Assembly: GCA_026388155.1 (NCBI GenBank) | Contig: JAPLKI010000022.1 | Span: 406,977-470,976, forward strand | Source of the DNA: Elusimicrobiota bacterium | GTDB taxonomy: Bacteria > Elusimicrobiota > Elusimicrobia > Elusimicrobiales > UBA9959 | Length of the DNA: 64,000 bases | Direction: 5' to 3' | Part shown: positions 7,699-17,400 of the stretch, piece after piece | How positions within the stretch are numbered: the first letter of the stretch is position 1 | How the letters are laid out: each line of letters starts with the position of its first letter | Notes under the pieces: generated by a model | What the model saw: the letters and a program-made list of their open reading frames with translations, nothing else | Told to the model about the DNA's origin: nothing | Database searches by the model: none | Position numbers and translations under genes: made by a program

Positions 7699-8239
7699 AT
7701 TTTATTCTGCAGAAAATAAAGGCGGCCAGGGCAAATCCGGCGGAAAGGCCCCGCCATTCCTTGTTTTTTCTGAAAACATCGAGTGAGTAGGCGGAAAGAT
7801 CAAAGAAGGATTTCATATCCGCCGGGCGCGGCACGAGCGAGGGTACATTTTTTTTATATTCGTCAAACTGCGGACCATAAGTGGAGGATAAAAATTCTTC
7901 TTCATGCTTTATCTGCTTTGAATATATCCAGGAATATGACGCAAGTGTGACGCACCAGATGGCGGCTGTGCGGAATGTGTGCCTTGGGCTTGAAAGCATT
8001 AACAGCATCCCAAGTGTCATCAGCGCGGTGCCGAGGTAGAGGGGGTTCCTGACCGCAGCGTAGGGCCCTGAGACGGTAAGGGTGCTGGATTTTACTATGG
8101 CCGCGCTTGAGAGTACGCGTACTATTTGGCCTAAAAGCATTAATATAAAGCCAGCGGCAAACAGTTTCGGACTGTCGGGTTTGGCCAATGCGATAACCGC
8201 CAGGGTTATGATTTGTGAAATAAGGATGCGTTTTTTCAT
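7688..8239 (-). CDS. Isoprenylcysteine carboxyl methyltransferase-like membrane protein (ICMT/PEMT fold)
   Basis: A 183-aa integral membrane protein with about four hydrophobic segments and the ICMT/PEMT family signature GPYAAVRNPLYLGTALM. A HEEEFLSSTYGPQFDEYKKNV segment follows, which in this family lies at the SAM-binding C-terminal side. Bacterial members methylate small or lipid substrates; the true substrate cannot be read from sequence. It sits between gmhB and the DUF3108 gene within the LPS operon, so an envelope lipid or isoprenoid substrate is plausible. The start at 8239 has no strong ribosome-binding site but is the first Met before the first TM helix. Confidence 0.8.
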   Translation of the reverse strand: MKKRILISQIITLAVIALAKPDSPKLFAAGFILMLLGQIVRVLSSAAIVKSSTLTVSGPYAAVRNPLYLGTALMTLGMLLMLSSPRHTFRTAAIWCVTLASYSWIYSKQIKHEEEFLSSTYGPQFDEYKKNVPSLVPRPADMKSFFDLSAYSLDVFRKNKEWRGLSAGFALAAFIFCRIKYGF

Positions 8240-8252
8240 GTTTTTCTCGTTT

Positions 8253-8873
8253 TTATATTATGTTTTGTCTTTTACACCTTGCATTTTTTGGCTCTATCCG
8301 GTCCGGGGCGCTGCGCGCCGCCGACAATATATCCCGGAAAACGGAAACGCCCTTTAACGCCGCCGGGTGTTTTTTTAGCTGGCCGCGGCCCTGCCCGGTG
8401 GTGACAAATAAAGGCGTGATACCGGATTTTTTTGCCATCTGCATGTCGCTTGCTTTGTCGCCTATTACTATGGAAGCTTTCAGGTCGGTCCTGAAATCCT
8501 TCAGCGCCTCTCTTACGAGGCCCGTGCGCGGCTTGCGGCAGGAACATCCGGCATCCGGTCCGTGCGGACAGAAATATACTGCGTCAAGGCGCGCGCCTTT
8601 CTCCTTAAGCAGTTTTTTCAGCCTAAGGTTTATCGCCTTGGCGCATTCAAGGCTCATGTATCCTCTGGCCACGCCGGACTGGTTTGTAAGCACGATCAGG
8701 CGGTACCCTTTGTCCGCCAAAAGCCGCAAAGCGCGCGCGGCACGGACGTAAAGTTTAAGACCGGCGGTTTCCGTGACATATATGCCGGCCCGATCGCGTG
8801 TGAGCGTTCCGTCGCGGTCAATAAAAGCCGCGGGTTTTGGAGTGGTTTTATTTAAAATCGGCCAGGTTTTCAC
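8253..8873 (-). CDS. gmhB: D-glycero-D-manno-heptose 1,7-bisphosphate phosphatase (HAD family)
   Basis: A 206-aa HAD-superfamily phosphatase with motif I FIDRDGTLT, motif II VLTNQSGVARG, the GmhB-type cysteine loop (FCPHGPDAGCSCRKP) and motif IV IVIGDKASDMQMA. It removes the C1 or C7 phosphate in nucleotide-heptose synthesis. A GTG at 8873 is chosen because it overlaps the lpxK stop as GTGA and has AAGGAAAAAG upstream; a longer frame reaches 8990 inside lpxK but adds nothing of the family. It works with the heptose kinase at 5.6-6.6 kb. Confidence 0.9.
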   Translation of the reverse strand: MKTWPILNKTTPKPAAFIDRDGTLTRDRAGIYVTETAGLKLYVRAARALRLLADKGYRLIVLTNQSGVARGYMSLECAKAINLRLKKLLKEKGARLDAVYFCPHGPDAGCSCRKPRTGLVREALKDFRTDLKASIVIGDKASDMQMAKKSGITPLFVTTGQGRGQLKKHPAALKGVSVFRDILSAARSAPDRIEPKNARCKRQNII

Positions 8874-9967
8874 CGGTCTTTTTCCTTGAAAACAGAATTG
8901 ACGGCGTTCATAAGCGAACGGTAGCCGTCGCGCATAAAAATTATTTTTACCGAGAGCAGATACACCCCGCCGGTAAGCAGTTCCCTCCAATCGGGGGGGA
9001 AACGGGAAAAATCTTTGTAGGTCGTGATAATGCTCTCGCCGCCGCGGGTGTTTTCAAGCGACATCAGCTCTTCACGCGTAAAATGGTGGTGGTCGGGATA
9101 GCGCCAGGTCTGACTGACGGTGATTTTTAAATTTTTAAGCGTGCTCTCGAAAGATTCGGGGTCTCCTATGCCGGAAAGCGCCACGGCTTTTTTGCCCGCG
9201 AACGCCTTTGGCGCCAGGGTTTCGTTAGTGAAAGCGTTTATGAATAAAGCCGGCTGATGGGCGCTCTCTATAAGAGCGGCGCCGGGATTGATCTTTTTAA
9301 TTTCCGCTGAAAGCTCTTCCAGAGCGCCGCGCGTGGCGTGTTCACAGTGGGATATTATAACCGCTCCGGCTCTTTTAAGCGCCATGGCATTTTCGCGCAG
9401 ATCCCCGAAAGGCAGCAGGAAATCTTTATGGAAAGGAGCGGTGGCGTTTATCAATACTATGTCCAGGTCCCGGCGCATGGCCAAATGCTGCAGGCCGTCG
9501 TCCATAAGTAAAATGTCGCAGCCGTAGTTGTTTATGGCGGCAGTTCCCGCTTTAAAGCGGTCGGCGCAAACCATTACCGGAATATCGGCGGATGAAACCA
9601 GATTGTACAGCATAAAGGCCTCATCGCCGGCCTCGGCGGGATTAAACGGGCCGGGGCCCGCCAGCTCCGTCAGCTTTTTGGAGGGCGCCTGACGTTTATA
9701 GCCGCGCAGCAGGATGGCCGGTTTTTTACCGGATCTTTTAAGTTCAAGAGCGGCCGCGGATACTGTCGAGGTCTTACCGGTGCCTCCGGTGGAGATATTA
9801 CCGAAACAAACAACCGGCGCGGCAAGGGAATGGGTTTTAAAAAATCCGCAGGCGTAAAGCGCTTTCCTGGCGTTAATAATGCCGCCGTAAACGCGGGAGA
9901 GGATTTTTAACAGGAGGGGGCCGCCCCGGCGGCTTTTAAGATCGGCGCGTATTTTTTTAAAGTTCAT
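8870..9967 (-). CDS. lpxK: Tetraacyldisaccharide 4'-kinase
   Basis: A 365-aa lipid A kinase that phosphorylates the 4' position of the lipid A disaccharide at the inner membrane. It has an N-terminal amphipathic helix (LLKILSRVYGGIINARKALY), the Walker A motif in CFGNISTGGTGKTSTV, a long DDGLQH motif (ILLMDDGLQHLAMRRDLD) and the C-terminal FSDHHHF-like YPDHHHFTREEL. Length is normal. It overlaps gmhB (GTGA) at its 3' end and the heptosyltransferase (ATGA) at its 5' end, a tight translationally coupled block. Confidence 0.96.
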   Translation of the reverse strand: MNFKKIRADLKSRRGGPLLLKILSRVYGGIINARKALYACGFFKTHSLAAPVVCFGNISTGGTGKTSTVSAAALELKRSGKKPAILLRGYKRQAPSKKLTELAGPGPFNPAEAGDEAFMLYNLVSSADIPVMVCADRFKAGTAAINNYGCDILLMDDGLQHLAMRRDLDIVLINATAPFHKDFLLPFGDLRENAMALKRAGAVIISHCEHATRGALEELSAEIKKINPGAALIESAHQPALFINAFTNETLAPKAFAGKKAVALSGIGDPESFESTLKNLKITVSQTWRYPDHHHFTREELMSLENTRGGESIITTYKDFSRFPPDWRELLTGGVYLLSVKIIFMRDGYRSLMNAVNSVFKEKDR

Positions 9968-10995
9968 TGTATTTTTGCCAGTCCCGGCATAGACATTAAT
10001 TCTTCAAATACCATCTCCGGTTTCAGACCGCTGAGACATTTTATTGTTTCCTGTTGACATTCGTTGCTGCCGCAGGGCGCGCAGGGAAGGGAGTGATCGC
10101 GCGCTACGCGGTGAATCGGATCGTTCGGCGGCGTCCAGCTTTCCGGCCGGCTTGACCCGTATATGCCAAGCGTCGGCACGCCCGCTGCCTGCGCGATATG
10201 CTTGACGCCGTTGCAGTTGGAAACCAGGACAGCGGTCTTTGAAAGCATGGCAGCGAGGCTCATCAGCGTGGGAGTGCGCGGCGCAGGCTTTACCAGGGGA
10301 CTTCCGGCAGCGGCGGCTATACGGTGTGCCAACTCCTCTTCTCCGGGGCCCCAGAATATTACGACTTCCGCTTTTAACCGCGCTGCCGCCAGCGCGGCCA
10401 GCGCGGCATAATGTTCTCGCGGCCATTGCCTGGTTATCCTGCGCGAAGCCGGGGCCATGCCGATAAGCGTCCCGGCGCCGCCGAAACCGGCTTTCTTAAG
10501 GCTGACTTCTGCCGCTTCTTTTTCTGTTTCTGGAATGTAAATTTTGGGATAGGGGTAAAAAATATTTTTAAGCCCCAAATGTCTGAGACTGTCTATTTTG
10601 AAGAACGGGTTATACGGATGGTCAAGGGGACTTTTTGTGAGCTTTAAACTGTATGCCCAGGCGGATGACGTGTATGCCGGCCCCGCCCTGAGCGGCGCGC
10701 CGCTGGTAAAACATATAAGAGCCGAGCGCGGATTTGACATGAAATCTATGACCAGATCGTATTTCCTTTTCCGCACTTCCAGCATCCATTTTACGGGGCT
10801 TTCCTTACGGTAGACCAGCACTTCGTCTATGAAAGGATTGCCGGATAATGCCTCGTGGCAGGGGGCTTGGGTGAGAAAATCAAGCTTTGCCTCCGGAAAA
10901 TTATCCTTTAAAACCTGCGCCGCCGGCGTGGTCAGAAGCACGTCTCCTATCTGGCGGAGCTGTATCAGAAGGATTTTTTTAGGAATAAAGTCCAT
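9964..10995 (-). CDS. Glycosyltransferase family 9 (lipopolysaccharide heptosyltransferase)
   Basis: A 343-aa GT-B enzyme from the chosen ATG at 10995. It opens KKILLIQLRQIGDVLLTTPAA, the GT9 acceptor-domain motif, and ends with the donor domain (GMAPASRRITRQWPREHYAAL, VVIFWGPGEE, SNCNGVKHIAQAAGVPTLGIYG). A cysteine pair lies at the end (LPCAPCGSNEC). It adds ADP-heptose (or a related sugar) to the inner core. A frame open upstream to 11055 has an N-terminal extension encoded by palindrome P6, so the later Met before FIPKKILL is preferred; no strong ribosome-binding site is seen. Confidence 0.9.
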   Translation of the reverse strand: MDFIPKKILLIQLRQIGDVLLTTPAAQVLKDNFPEAKLDFLTQAPCHEALSGNPFIDEVLVYRKESPVKWMLEVRKRKYDLVIDFMSNPRSALICFTSGAPLRAGPAYTSSAWAYSLKLTKSPLDHPYNPFFKIDSLRHLGLKNIFYPYPKIYIPETEKEAAEVSLKKAGFGGAGTLIGMAPASRRITRQWPREHYAALAALAAARLKAEVVIFWGPGEEELAHRIAAAAGSPLVKPAPRTPTLMSLAAMLSKTAVLVSNCNGVKHIAQAAGVPTLGIYGSSRPESWTPPNDPIHRVARDHSLPCAPCGSNECQQETIKCLSGLKPEMVFEELMSMPGLAKIQ

Positions 10996-11050
10996 AACGT
11001 TATCTAAACTGTTTGTTTGCCATAAGCCGTAAACCATATGCTGAAAGGCT

Positions 11051-11132
11051 GCCATACGCTTTAAGCCGTATGCCGTATGCTTTTTAAGGAGTTCCCTTAT
11101 AGCTTATGGCCTAAAACATACGGCTTATGGCA
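11051..11132. repeat. Intergenic heptad palindrome P6
   Basis: Left arm words GCCATAC, GCTTTAA, GCCGTAT, GCCGTAT, GCTTTTT; the right arm, reverse-complemented, gives GCCATAA, GCCGTAT, GTTTTAG, GCCATAA, GCTATAA. There are five words on each side, with core AAGGAGTTCCCTT. One of the clearest examples of the heptad plan. Confidence 0.9.
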
Positions 11133-11172
11133 CTTTTTTAATCATCGCGTAAAACGCGACGATTAAAAAAGT
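11132..11172. terminator. Strong hairpin over the deacetylase stop codon
   Basis: An 18-bp arm starting ACTTTTTTAATC pairs with its complement 17/18 around the loop TAAAA. It includes the stop codon of the polysaccharide deacetylase. The T-run lies outside the stem on one side only, so it is terminator-like rather than a canonical intrinsic terminator. Confidence 0.55.
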
Positions 11173-11978
11173 CTTGACGCTCCGCGGGAAAGATGCAGCG
11201 CCAGGTCGACGTTGTTTTCATCGCCCTGTATAAAGAGCCTGTCCAGCGGACCTTTTTGTCTGTCCCATGGCCAGAAGGTTTTGCCCTGCGTAAAGCTGAA
11301 ATCGAGGCTGTAACCGGCAGACAGCGCCTGTGCGCGCACGGCAGGAGAATAGGCGCCGTCTCCGTATGGGTAGGCGAAAGCACATATTTCCCCGCCGAGC
11401 AAAACTTCCAGCTGTTTTTTTGATTCCCTCATTTCCCAGGCGGCGTCTTCCGGCTCAAGCGCTCCAAGATGCGGGTGGTTCATGGTGTGGGAGCCCAATT
11501 CCATCACTCCGCTTTTTTTCATTTCAAGCAGCATTTCGGCTGTGGCCATGTTTATCCATGGTTCCGAGGCCGGATCATGCCAGGTATTGGCCTTGCCGAT
11601 GGTATTGAAAACCACGAAGATATTCCCTTTCGCTCCCAGTTCACGAAGTATGGGCCAGGCCTGGGTATAGTTGTTCTCGTAGCCGTCGTCAAAAGTAATG
11701 ACCACGGCTTTTTTAGGAAGGGGGGCCGTGCCTTTACAAGCCGCAAGAAGCTCTGAGAAGAGCAGGGTTTTGTAGTCGTTATCAAGCAGGTGTTTCACCT
11801 GGCGCCGGAATTTAGCGGGCGTTACCCAAAGCTCTTTTAACTTTGATCCGGGCGGAGGCGTACCGATTTTATGATAGCACAGCACGGGCAAGCCTGGTGT
11901 TTTTTTCCGCCACCAGGCCCAACGGCCGCTCAGATAGGCCGCAGTCAGGAATAAAACTGAAATTATCAGGATTTCCAT
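11163..11978 (-). CDS. Polysaccharide deacetylase (NodB-like, CE4)
   Basis: A 271-aa protein with an N-terminal signal anchor (LIISVLFLTAAYLSG) and a NodB/CE4 domain. Motif 1 is ITFDDGYENN (catalytic Asp and metal Asp), motif 2 is ELGSHTMNHPHLG (metal His pair), motif 3 is CAFAYPYGDG. It removes acetyl groups from N-acetyl sugars, probably on the periplasmic side. Its place beside two GT9 transferases suggests trimming of LPS core or another surface glycan. Between Met start and domain there is LPVLCYHKIG, usual for membrane-anchored CE4 proteins. Confidence 0.9.
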   Translation of the reverse strand: MEILIISVLFLTAAYLSGRWAWWRKKTPGLPVLCYHKIGTPPPGSKLKELWVTPAKFRRQVKHLLDNDYKTLLFSELLAACKGTAPLPKKAVVITFDDGYENNYTQAWPILRELGAKGNIFVVFNTIGKANTWHDPASEPWINMATAEMLLEMKKSGVMELGSHTMNHPHLGALEPEDAAWEMRESKKQLEVLLGGEICAFAYPYGDGAYSPAVRAQALSAGYSLDFSFTQGKTFWPWDRQKGPLDRLFIQGDENNVDLALHLSRGASRLF

Positions 11979-12011
11979 AGCTCACCGGTCCCTTGAATTA
12001 AAGTTTAAAAT

Positions 12012-12113
12012 CTAGAGCTCTGAAGACCTGAAGCTCTGAAGTCTGCTAAACTTCAACTCTTCCAGCTATTCTGTAACTTCAGCGCTTCAGAACTTCTAGC
12101 GCTTCAGCACTGG
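12012..12113. repeat. Intergenic octad palindrome P7
   Basis: Left arm words AGCTCTGA, AGACCTGA, AGCTCTGA; right arm complements include CTTCAGCGCTTCAG and TCTAGCGCTTCAGC. 8-nt spacing, same GCTGAAG word family as P5. Lies between the deacetylase start and the double-GT9 stop. Confidence 0.75.
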
Positions 12114-12115
12114 CG

Positions 12116-13696
12116 TCATGCTTCATACAGCCTTTCGGCCGCCTCAAATACCTTGTCCGCCGTTATGAGCCGCATGCACAAAAAATGCCCGCGCGGGCAT
12201 TTTTTTGAGCCGTGCAGGGCGCAGGGTCGGCATTTAAGCGGTGTTTCAATTACTTCCGTTTTTTCTCCGTGGGGAAAAAAGCCAAGTTCTCTGGTAGTGG
12301 GGCCGAAGACCGCGGCCACCGGCACGCCAAGCGCCGCCGCTATATGCATTGGTCCGGAATCGTTGGTGATAAAAAGCTTAAGCCCGGCTATCAGGCCCAT
12401 AAGTTCTCCGATGCCGGTTTTTCCGGTAAGGTTAAGACAGTTTTCGTCTCCGGCCATCCCGGCTATTTCACTGTTCCAGACGGCTTCACCCGGACCGCCC
12501 ACCAGCAATATCCGCGAGCGGTGCGTAAAAGCCAGTTTTCTGATAAGCGCTGCCCAGCACTCTTTCGGCCAGCGCTTGGTAAACCAGGCCGAACCCGCGT
12601 TCAGGCCGATCAGAATTTTCTCGCCGGGGGCAAACTTCTCAATAGTTCCGGCCGCGGCGGCCACTCCGCCGCCTGGCCAGGCTGCGGGGCGGCCGGACTG
12701 CGGGGCCGGGGACACGGGGGAAGGCCCGCACGCGAGCGGCGCTAAAAGTGTAAGATTGCGTTCCGCGTCGTGCAGAAGCCAGGAAAAAGGCGCTTTATGC
12801 GTGAAGAGAAAGCTTCCCGCGCTTGTGGAAAAACCGGAGCGAAGCGGTATGCCGGCCGCGCGGGCGAGCAAAGCGGTTCTGAGAGAGCGGTGTGGAATGA
12901 TGGCGGCTTCAAACTTTCTGCTTTTCAGCTCACTCACCAGGCGAAGAAATTCACCGGCGGCGGAGGGGGCTGTTTTTTTGTTGTCCGTGATCACCTCCGC
13001 GCAAAGGCCGGAAGCCGAAAAAAGCCCGGCGGTTTCGGGCCTTGTCAGGACGGTAATGGATGCGTCCGGCCTTATTTCTTTGAGCTTTTTTAAAAGGGGC
13101 AGAGTCAGCACGCAGTCGCCCAAAAAAGCGCTTTGAAAAACGCAAAACTTTACTGGTGAGACACTCACACCTGCCAAAGGCGGGTGGGGGACTATGGACC
13201 GGAAGCCGGCGGTTTGCGCGATACTCCAGTCTCCAAGGAGCGGCCCGGTATATTTTACGGGCACGCCAAGGCGGCCAAGCGTTTCCAGGTAACGCTCAAG
13301 GGTGTGCTTTTCAAGCGCAGGGCTTGGCACTCTGAAATTTACGAACAGCCTGCGGGCCAATGAATCTTTGCGGTAGCGGATTTTTAACGGCGCCCTTATC
13401 AGGGTGGAAAGCAGGCGGCTGCGAAGGGTGGCGTGGAGGTCAATTATAAGATCGTAACCGGCTGAGTTGAGCGTCCGGGCTGTTTTAAAGAGCCCCCGGA
13501 ATTCCACCGCCCCCGAAAGAAAAACGCTGTTGGAGGCCGCGGCGGCGAACTGGTGTTTTACCAGCAGATCTATGCGGGCCTCCGGCCATCTGTCTTTAAG
13601 ATTGCGCAGCACAGGCGCCGTCAGTATGATGTCGCCCAAAGACGACATCCTGATAACCAGGATTTTCGGGGTCTCCGTAAGTATTTCCATTATCAA
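12116..13696 (-). CDS. Double GT9 glycosyltransferase (half plus whole domain)
   Basis: A 526-aa protein containing one and a half GT9 enzymes. Residues about 10-165 form an acceptor half-domain (ILVIRMSSLGDIILTAPVL, DLIIDLHATLRSRLL). After a linker a second acceptor half starts at about 182 (KFCVFQSAFLGDCVLTLPLL), followed by a donor domain (IGLNAGSAWFTKRWPKECW, FITNDSGPMHIAAALGVPVA, VFGPTTREL). Only the second copy looks complete. The linker and a Pro/Ala/Gly-rich stretch near residue 340 are encoded by small GC-rich palindromes. It heads the LPS operon and probably adds a heptose; the role of the extra half is unknown. Confidence 0.85.
   Translation of the reverse strand: MIMEILTETPKILVIRMSSLGDIILTAPVLRNLKDRWPEARIDLLVKHQFAAAASNSVFLSGAVEFRGLFKTARTLNSAGYDLIIDLHATLRSRLLSTLIRAPLKIRYRKDSLARRLFVNFRVPSPALEKHTLERYLETLGRLGVPVKYTGPLLGDWSIAQTAGFRSIVPHPPLAGVSVSPVKFCVFQSAFLGDCVLTLPLLKKLKEIRPDASITVLTRPETAGLFSASGLCAEVITDNKKTAPSAAGEFLRLVSELKSRKFEAAIIPHRSLRTALLARAAGIPLRSGFSTSAGSFLFTHKAPFSWLLHDAERNLTLLAPLACGPSPVSPAPQSGRPAAWPGGGVAAAAGTIEKFAPGEKILIGLNAGSAWFTKRWPKECWAALIRKLAFTHRSRILLVGGPGEAVWNSEIAGMAGDENCLNLTGKTGIGELMGLIAGLKLFITNDSGPMHIAAALGVPVAAVFGPTTRELGFFPHGEKTEVIETPLKCRPCALHGSKKCPRGHFLCMRLITADKVFEAAERLYEA
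12659..12694. repeat. GC-rich palindrome inside the double-GT9 gene
   Basis: A 36-bp palindrome centred on CCTGGCCAGG, with 15/18 bases pairing between arms. It encodes part of a Pro/Ala/Gly-rich loop (SGRPAAWPGGGVAA) between acceptor and donor halves, outside conserved motifs. Confidence 0.65.
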
Positions 13697-13870
13697 TTAA
13701 AAATTATATCATTTAGCGACTGTTCAGGTGGATAGGTGCAGCAAGAAAGGCTGTTGGACTGGCCGCCGGGCTGTGTATCGGGCAGCCAAAACAGCCTAAG
13801 GAATCACAAAAAATGGCTGACAAGCCCTGCTAAAAAACCGGGGGGGAACAAACCTGTAACGTAATAAACA

Positions 13871-13899
13871 TTGATATGTAACATGATTTCAGCTATCAA
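13871..13899 (+). promoter_or_regulatory. Possible sigma-70-like promoter, leaderless context
   Basis: TTGATA at 13871-13876, a 17-nt spacer, and TATCAA at 13894-13899. The ATG of the next gene is at 13906, so a start 6-7 nt downstream would make a leaderless transcript; no Shine-Dalgarno is visible before that ATG. A TATAAT at 13900-13905 lies directly against the ATG and lacks a matching -35. Confidence 0.4.
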
Positions 13900-13905
13900 T
13901 ATAAT

Positions 13906-14448
13906 ATGCATAAATACGCGGGGCCATTTTACCGGGTCATTCTTTTCGCGGCCGTATTATTTTTCTACGGGTTGACAGGGGCTTTAATGAGGTCAAACTC
14001 TTTCCGCATCCTGATAAGCGAGCAGGCGACGGTGGGCAATAGCGTCGCTAAAACAGGGGGAGGCTATTCTCTTTTAGGGAGCACAGGCCAGATGGGCGCC
14101 GAAACCCCGCTTTCCGGCGGGCGCTATACCGTAAGCTGGGGGGCGGTAAACTCCTGGAGGCCTGCGCAGGCGGATGTGTCTGCCGCGCATGTTTATCCCA
14201 ACCCCTGCAACATCAGGAATAACTGCACTTCAGTCACTTTCACACGTCTCACGCTCAGGGCCGAAGTTGATATTTATACCCTCTCTGGCGAGTTAGTGAA
14301 ACGCCTGAAAAAGAGTGATAATACAGACAGCGTTGTCTGGCGGGAACTTAAAAACGATAACGGTTCCACCGTGGCAAGCGGGCTTTATCTTTACCTTGTA
14401 AAAGGGGAAGGTTCGTCAAAGAGCGGAAAACTGGTTCTGATAAGGTAG
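13906..14448 (+). CDS. Secreted protein with FlgD-Ig-like C-terminal module
   Basis: A 180-aa protein with an N-terminal hydrophobic signal (VILFAAVLFFYGLTGALM), a glycine-rich central part (GNSVAKTGGGYSLLGSTGQMG), and a C-terminal beta module beginning VYPNPCN and ending VASGLYLYLVKGEGSSKSGKLVLIR-like sequence. The C-terminal pattern matches FlgD Ig-like or type-A sorting-like modules that occur at the ends of exported proteins in several phyla. The same kind of end is found on the metalloprotease at 34.4-37.9 kb. It precedes the fibre-like protein by 20 nt, so the two are probably one operon. No enzymatic motif. Confidence 0.75.
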   Translation: MHKYAGPFYRVILFAAVLFFYGLTGALMRSNSFRILISEQATVGNSVAKTGGGYSLLGSTGQMGAETPLSGGRYTVSWGAVNSWRPAQADVSAAHVYPNPCNIRNNCTSVTFTRLTLRAEVDIYTLSGELVKRLKKSDNTDSVVWRELKNDNGSTVASGLYLYLVKGEGSSKSGKLVLIR

Positions 14449-14468
14449 CGGTGTTCGGGAGATTTTAT

Positions 14469-17400
14469 ATGAAAAAATGTCTGACGATGGCGATTTTCAT
14501 GGCGGCCGCTTTGGTTTCTTATGCGCCGGCGGGGGAAATAAGCCCGGGGGCCGTGCCCGGCTCCATAAACTACCAGGGCCGCCTTGAGCGGGACAACGCC
14601 CCAGTAAGCGGCAATATACACCTGATCTTTAAAATTTATAACGTTTTGACAGGCGGAACGCCGCTCTGGACCAGCGCAACTCCTGAGAAGCCGGAGGTAG
14701 AGGCTACCGCGGTGCAGGGTATTTTCAGCACGAACATCACGCCTCCCTGGGGGACTTTTGCCGGCGCCGGAACCCTTTATCTTGAGGTGGAGGTGGAAAG
14801 CGAGACTCTTACACCCCGCGAACCGCTGAACAGCGTGTCGTACGCAATAGTGGCGAAGAAACTTGAAGACGGATCCAGCCTTGGCGTTTCAACTTTTACG
14901 GCAGCCTACCAGGTGCTGCTGGCCACTACTTCAAACTCCAATGTCGGGATAGGTATTACCGACACGCCCCCCAGTAAGCTTACAGTAAACGGCAATATTA
15001 AATTGCTTGGCTCGGGTAACGGCATCAGCTTCCCGGGCGGCTCCTTTATGACAGCAGCCAATATTGGCTCGGCCAATGGAATCGCCTCTGACGATTTTGT
15101 GGTGATAAAGGCCGCCAACGTCTCCCCCGGGGATGTCATCTTCAACACCCCGACTCTAGAACTCGCCCGCATTACCAACGATGGAAAGATGGGTATCGGG
15201 ACTCCAAGCCCTATGGGAACGCTGGATGTGAACGGCAGCCTGTATCTTGGCGACGCCGGTATTTACAACACACACCTCGGAGTAGTTAACATCCAGGGGA
15301 ACCTGTTTGTGGCGAACGGCCGCATAACCGGCAATAATTCCGAGTATATTTCACTTGGCGAAAGTAACGATGTTATAGCCCTTTGGTCCGGCGGGGCGGA
15401 GCGCATGCGCGTTCATTCGAACGGGAATGTCGGCATAGGGACGGCGGCGCCGGGATATAAACTTGACGTGAGCGGCGATATACATACTAACACCGGGCTG
15501 CTTGCAAGCGCCGTTTCCGCCGGGGCTTACAGCGGCTGGACCTCCTCTCCCAATGAAATACGCGCGGCGAACGCCACGCACCTGCTGCTGCAACAGAACA
15601 ACTCTTACAATGTCGGCATAGGTACGGACTCCCCCAGGGAAAAACTGCATGTGCACGGCAATGTGCGCGCCGATTACGGTATTATAGCGGCCACGGCGGC
15701 TTTTGCAGGCGATGTCGCGGTAAATGGTAATTTCACCGCCAATTCAGGCCTTGGCAGCCAGGTTTTTCTCTCTTCCACCGTTGTTTACGGCAGTCTTACC
15801 GTGACTGGCGCAATAGGTTCCGTAAAGGGGGATCCGGCCTATTTAAGCCCTGATAATATCTTCTACGGTCAGAACACTTTCAAGAAGCAGGTTGTGGCTT
15901 CGGACGATATTATAACCAGCAGCCGCGTGGGAGTAGGCGCGGCGAATTTTAATTTTACCGGCTCAAGATATTTGCAGATAGGCGACAGCAACTCCATATT
16001 CAGCAACGACAATTCGCTGGCTTATCTGGTGGGCGGCGGCAACGCCGACGCAAAATTCTATTTTTACCGCGGCGCGGCGCAAATTGCCGGTTTGGAAACC
16101 CAGCTTGCCTATCCTAAAGCGCTTGCGCTGACCGTGGGCGGCGGCGGCGGACAGACAAAAATGCTGGTTGACGACGTGTATTGGCGCATGCAGAACAATG
16201 TGGTGTGGATTTCCACCGGTTATAACACCACGCCCGCCGTATTCGTAAGTTCTTATATGGGCAATGTGGGCATAGGAACCTCGATAATGGATCCGAACAA
16301 CAAATTAACGGTGGAGGGCAATCTCAGAATATCCGGTACCTCTTCGCCGGGGCAGCTTTACGGCCTGATATTTTCCGACGGCTCCAAAATGACCACCGCA
16401 AACCTGGGCTCGGCTTCGGGCATATCAACCAACAATGACGCGCTTGTTCAGGCCAACGCCGATAACCACGGCGGCAGCGTTATATTGAAATCCGGCAATG
16501 TCGACGGCATGATAATAAACAGCGGCGGCAATGTGGGCGTGGGAACGCTGAACCCCACTGGGAAATTAAACGTCAGAGGGGGGGCGCTGGTTATCGGCAG
16601 TCCGCAGGGAATCTCCTCATACCTTGCCGGTACAAACCTTTTAGTGGGCGGAGATTTGATCCTTGACGGCGGCCTGGTACAGCGCTCGACCACGCTGACC
16701 TATTTTGCCGCTCTGATTGTCGCGGGCAATGTACAGCTTTCCACCGCCCCCGCGGCTATGACAGGCATCGGGACAGTCTCTCCGGACCAAAGACTGACGG
16801 TCGCGGGGAACATCTCCCAAACGGGCGTGCTGATTTCAAGCGGAAGCGGCAATAATTATTTTGCCGGCAGCCTGGGCATAGGCACTACGGGGCCTAACAG
16901 CAAACTCGGGGTTCTCGGCAATATGGCGGTGGGGGCGGCTTACGGGATTATGGCTGCGCCGGCGTCAGGAGCCATAATAGAAGGCAATACGGGCATAGGC
17001 ACTGCGGCGCCAAAAGGGAAATTGGATGTGGCCGGCGGATTATCGATCGGCGGTTATGCCGGAGTAAACGCGCCGCCGTCAAATGGAATAATAATAAGCG
17101 GCAGCGCGGGCATCGGAGCGATTTCTCCCGACCAGCAACTGACAGTCTCAGGCAACATTTCCCAGACGGGTATGATAATTTCAAGCGGAAGCGGCAATAA
17201 TTATTTTGCCGGCAAGATGGGCCTGGGGACAACATCTCCGGATCAAAAACTGACGGTTTCGGGCAACATCTCCCAAACGGGCGTGCTGATTTCAAGCGGA
17301 AGCGGCAATAATTATTTTGCCGGCAATATCGGCGTCGGGACGGCGAATCCGGGAGCGAAACTTGATGTGGAAGGCAACGCGCAGTTCGGACAGGGAGCGG

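Noticed and set aside
11138..11383. An 81-codon minus-strand frame overlapping the deacetylase end
   Set aside because: It is an out-of-frame shadow of the deacetylase; its CE4 motifs lie in the other frame.
12153..13136. A 327-codon frame antisense to the double GT9 gene
   Set aside because: The GT9 motifs on the minus strand are strong, and the antisense product is low-complexity with no signature.
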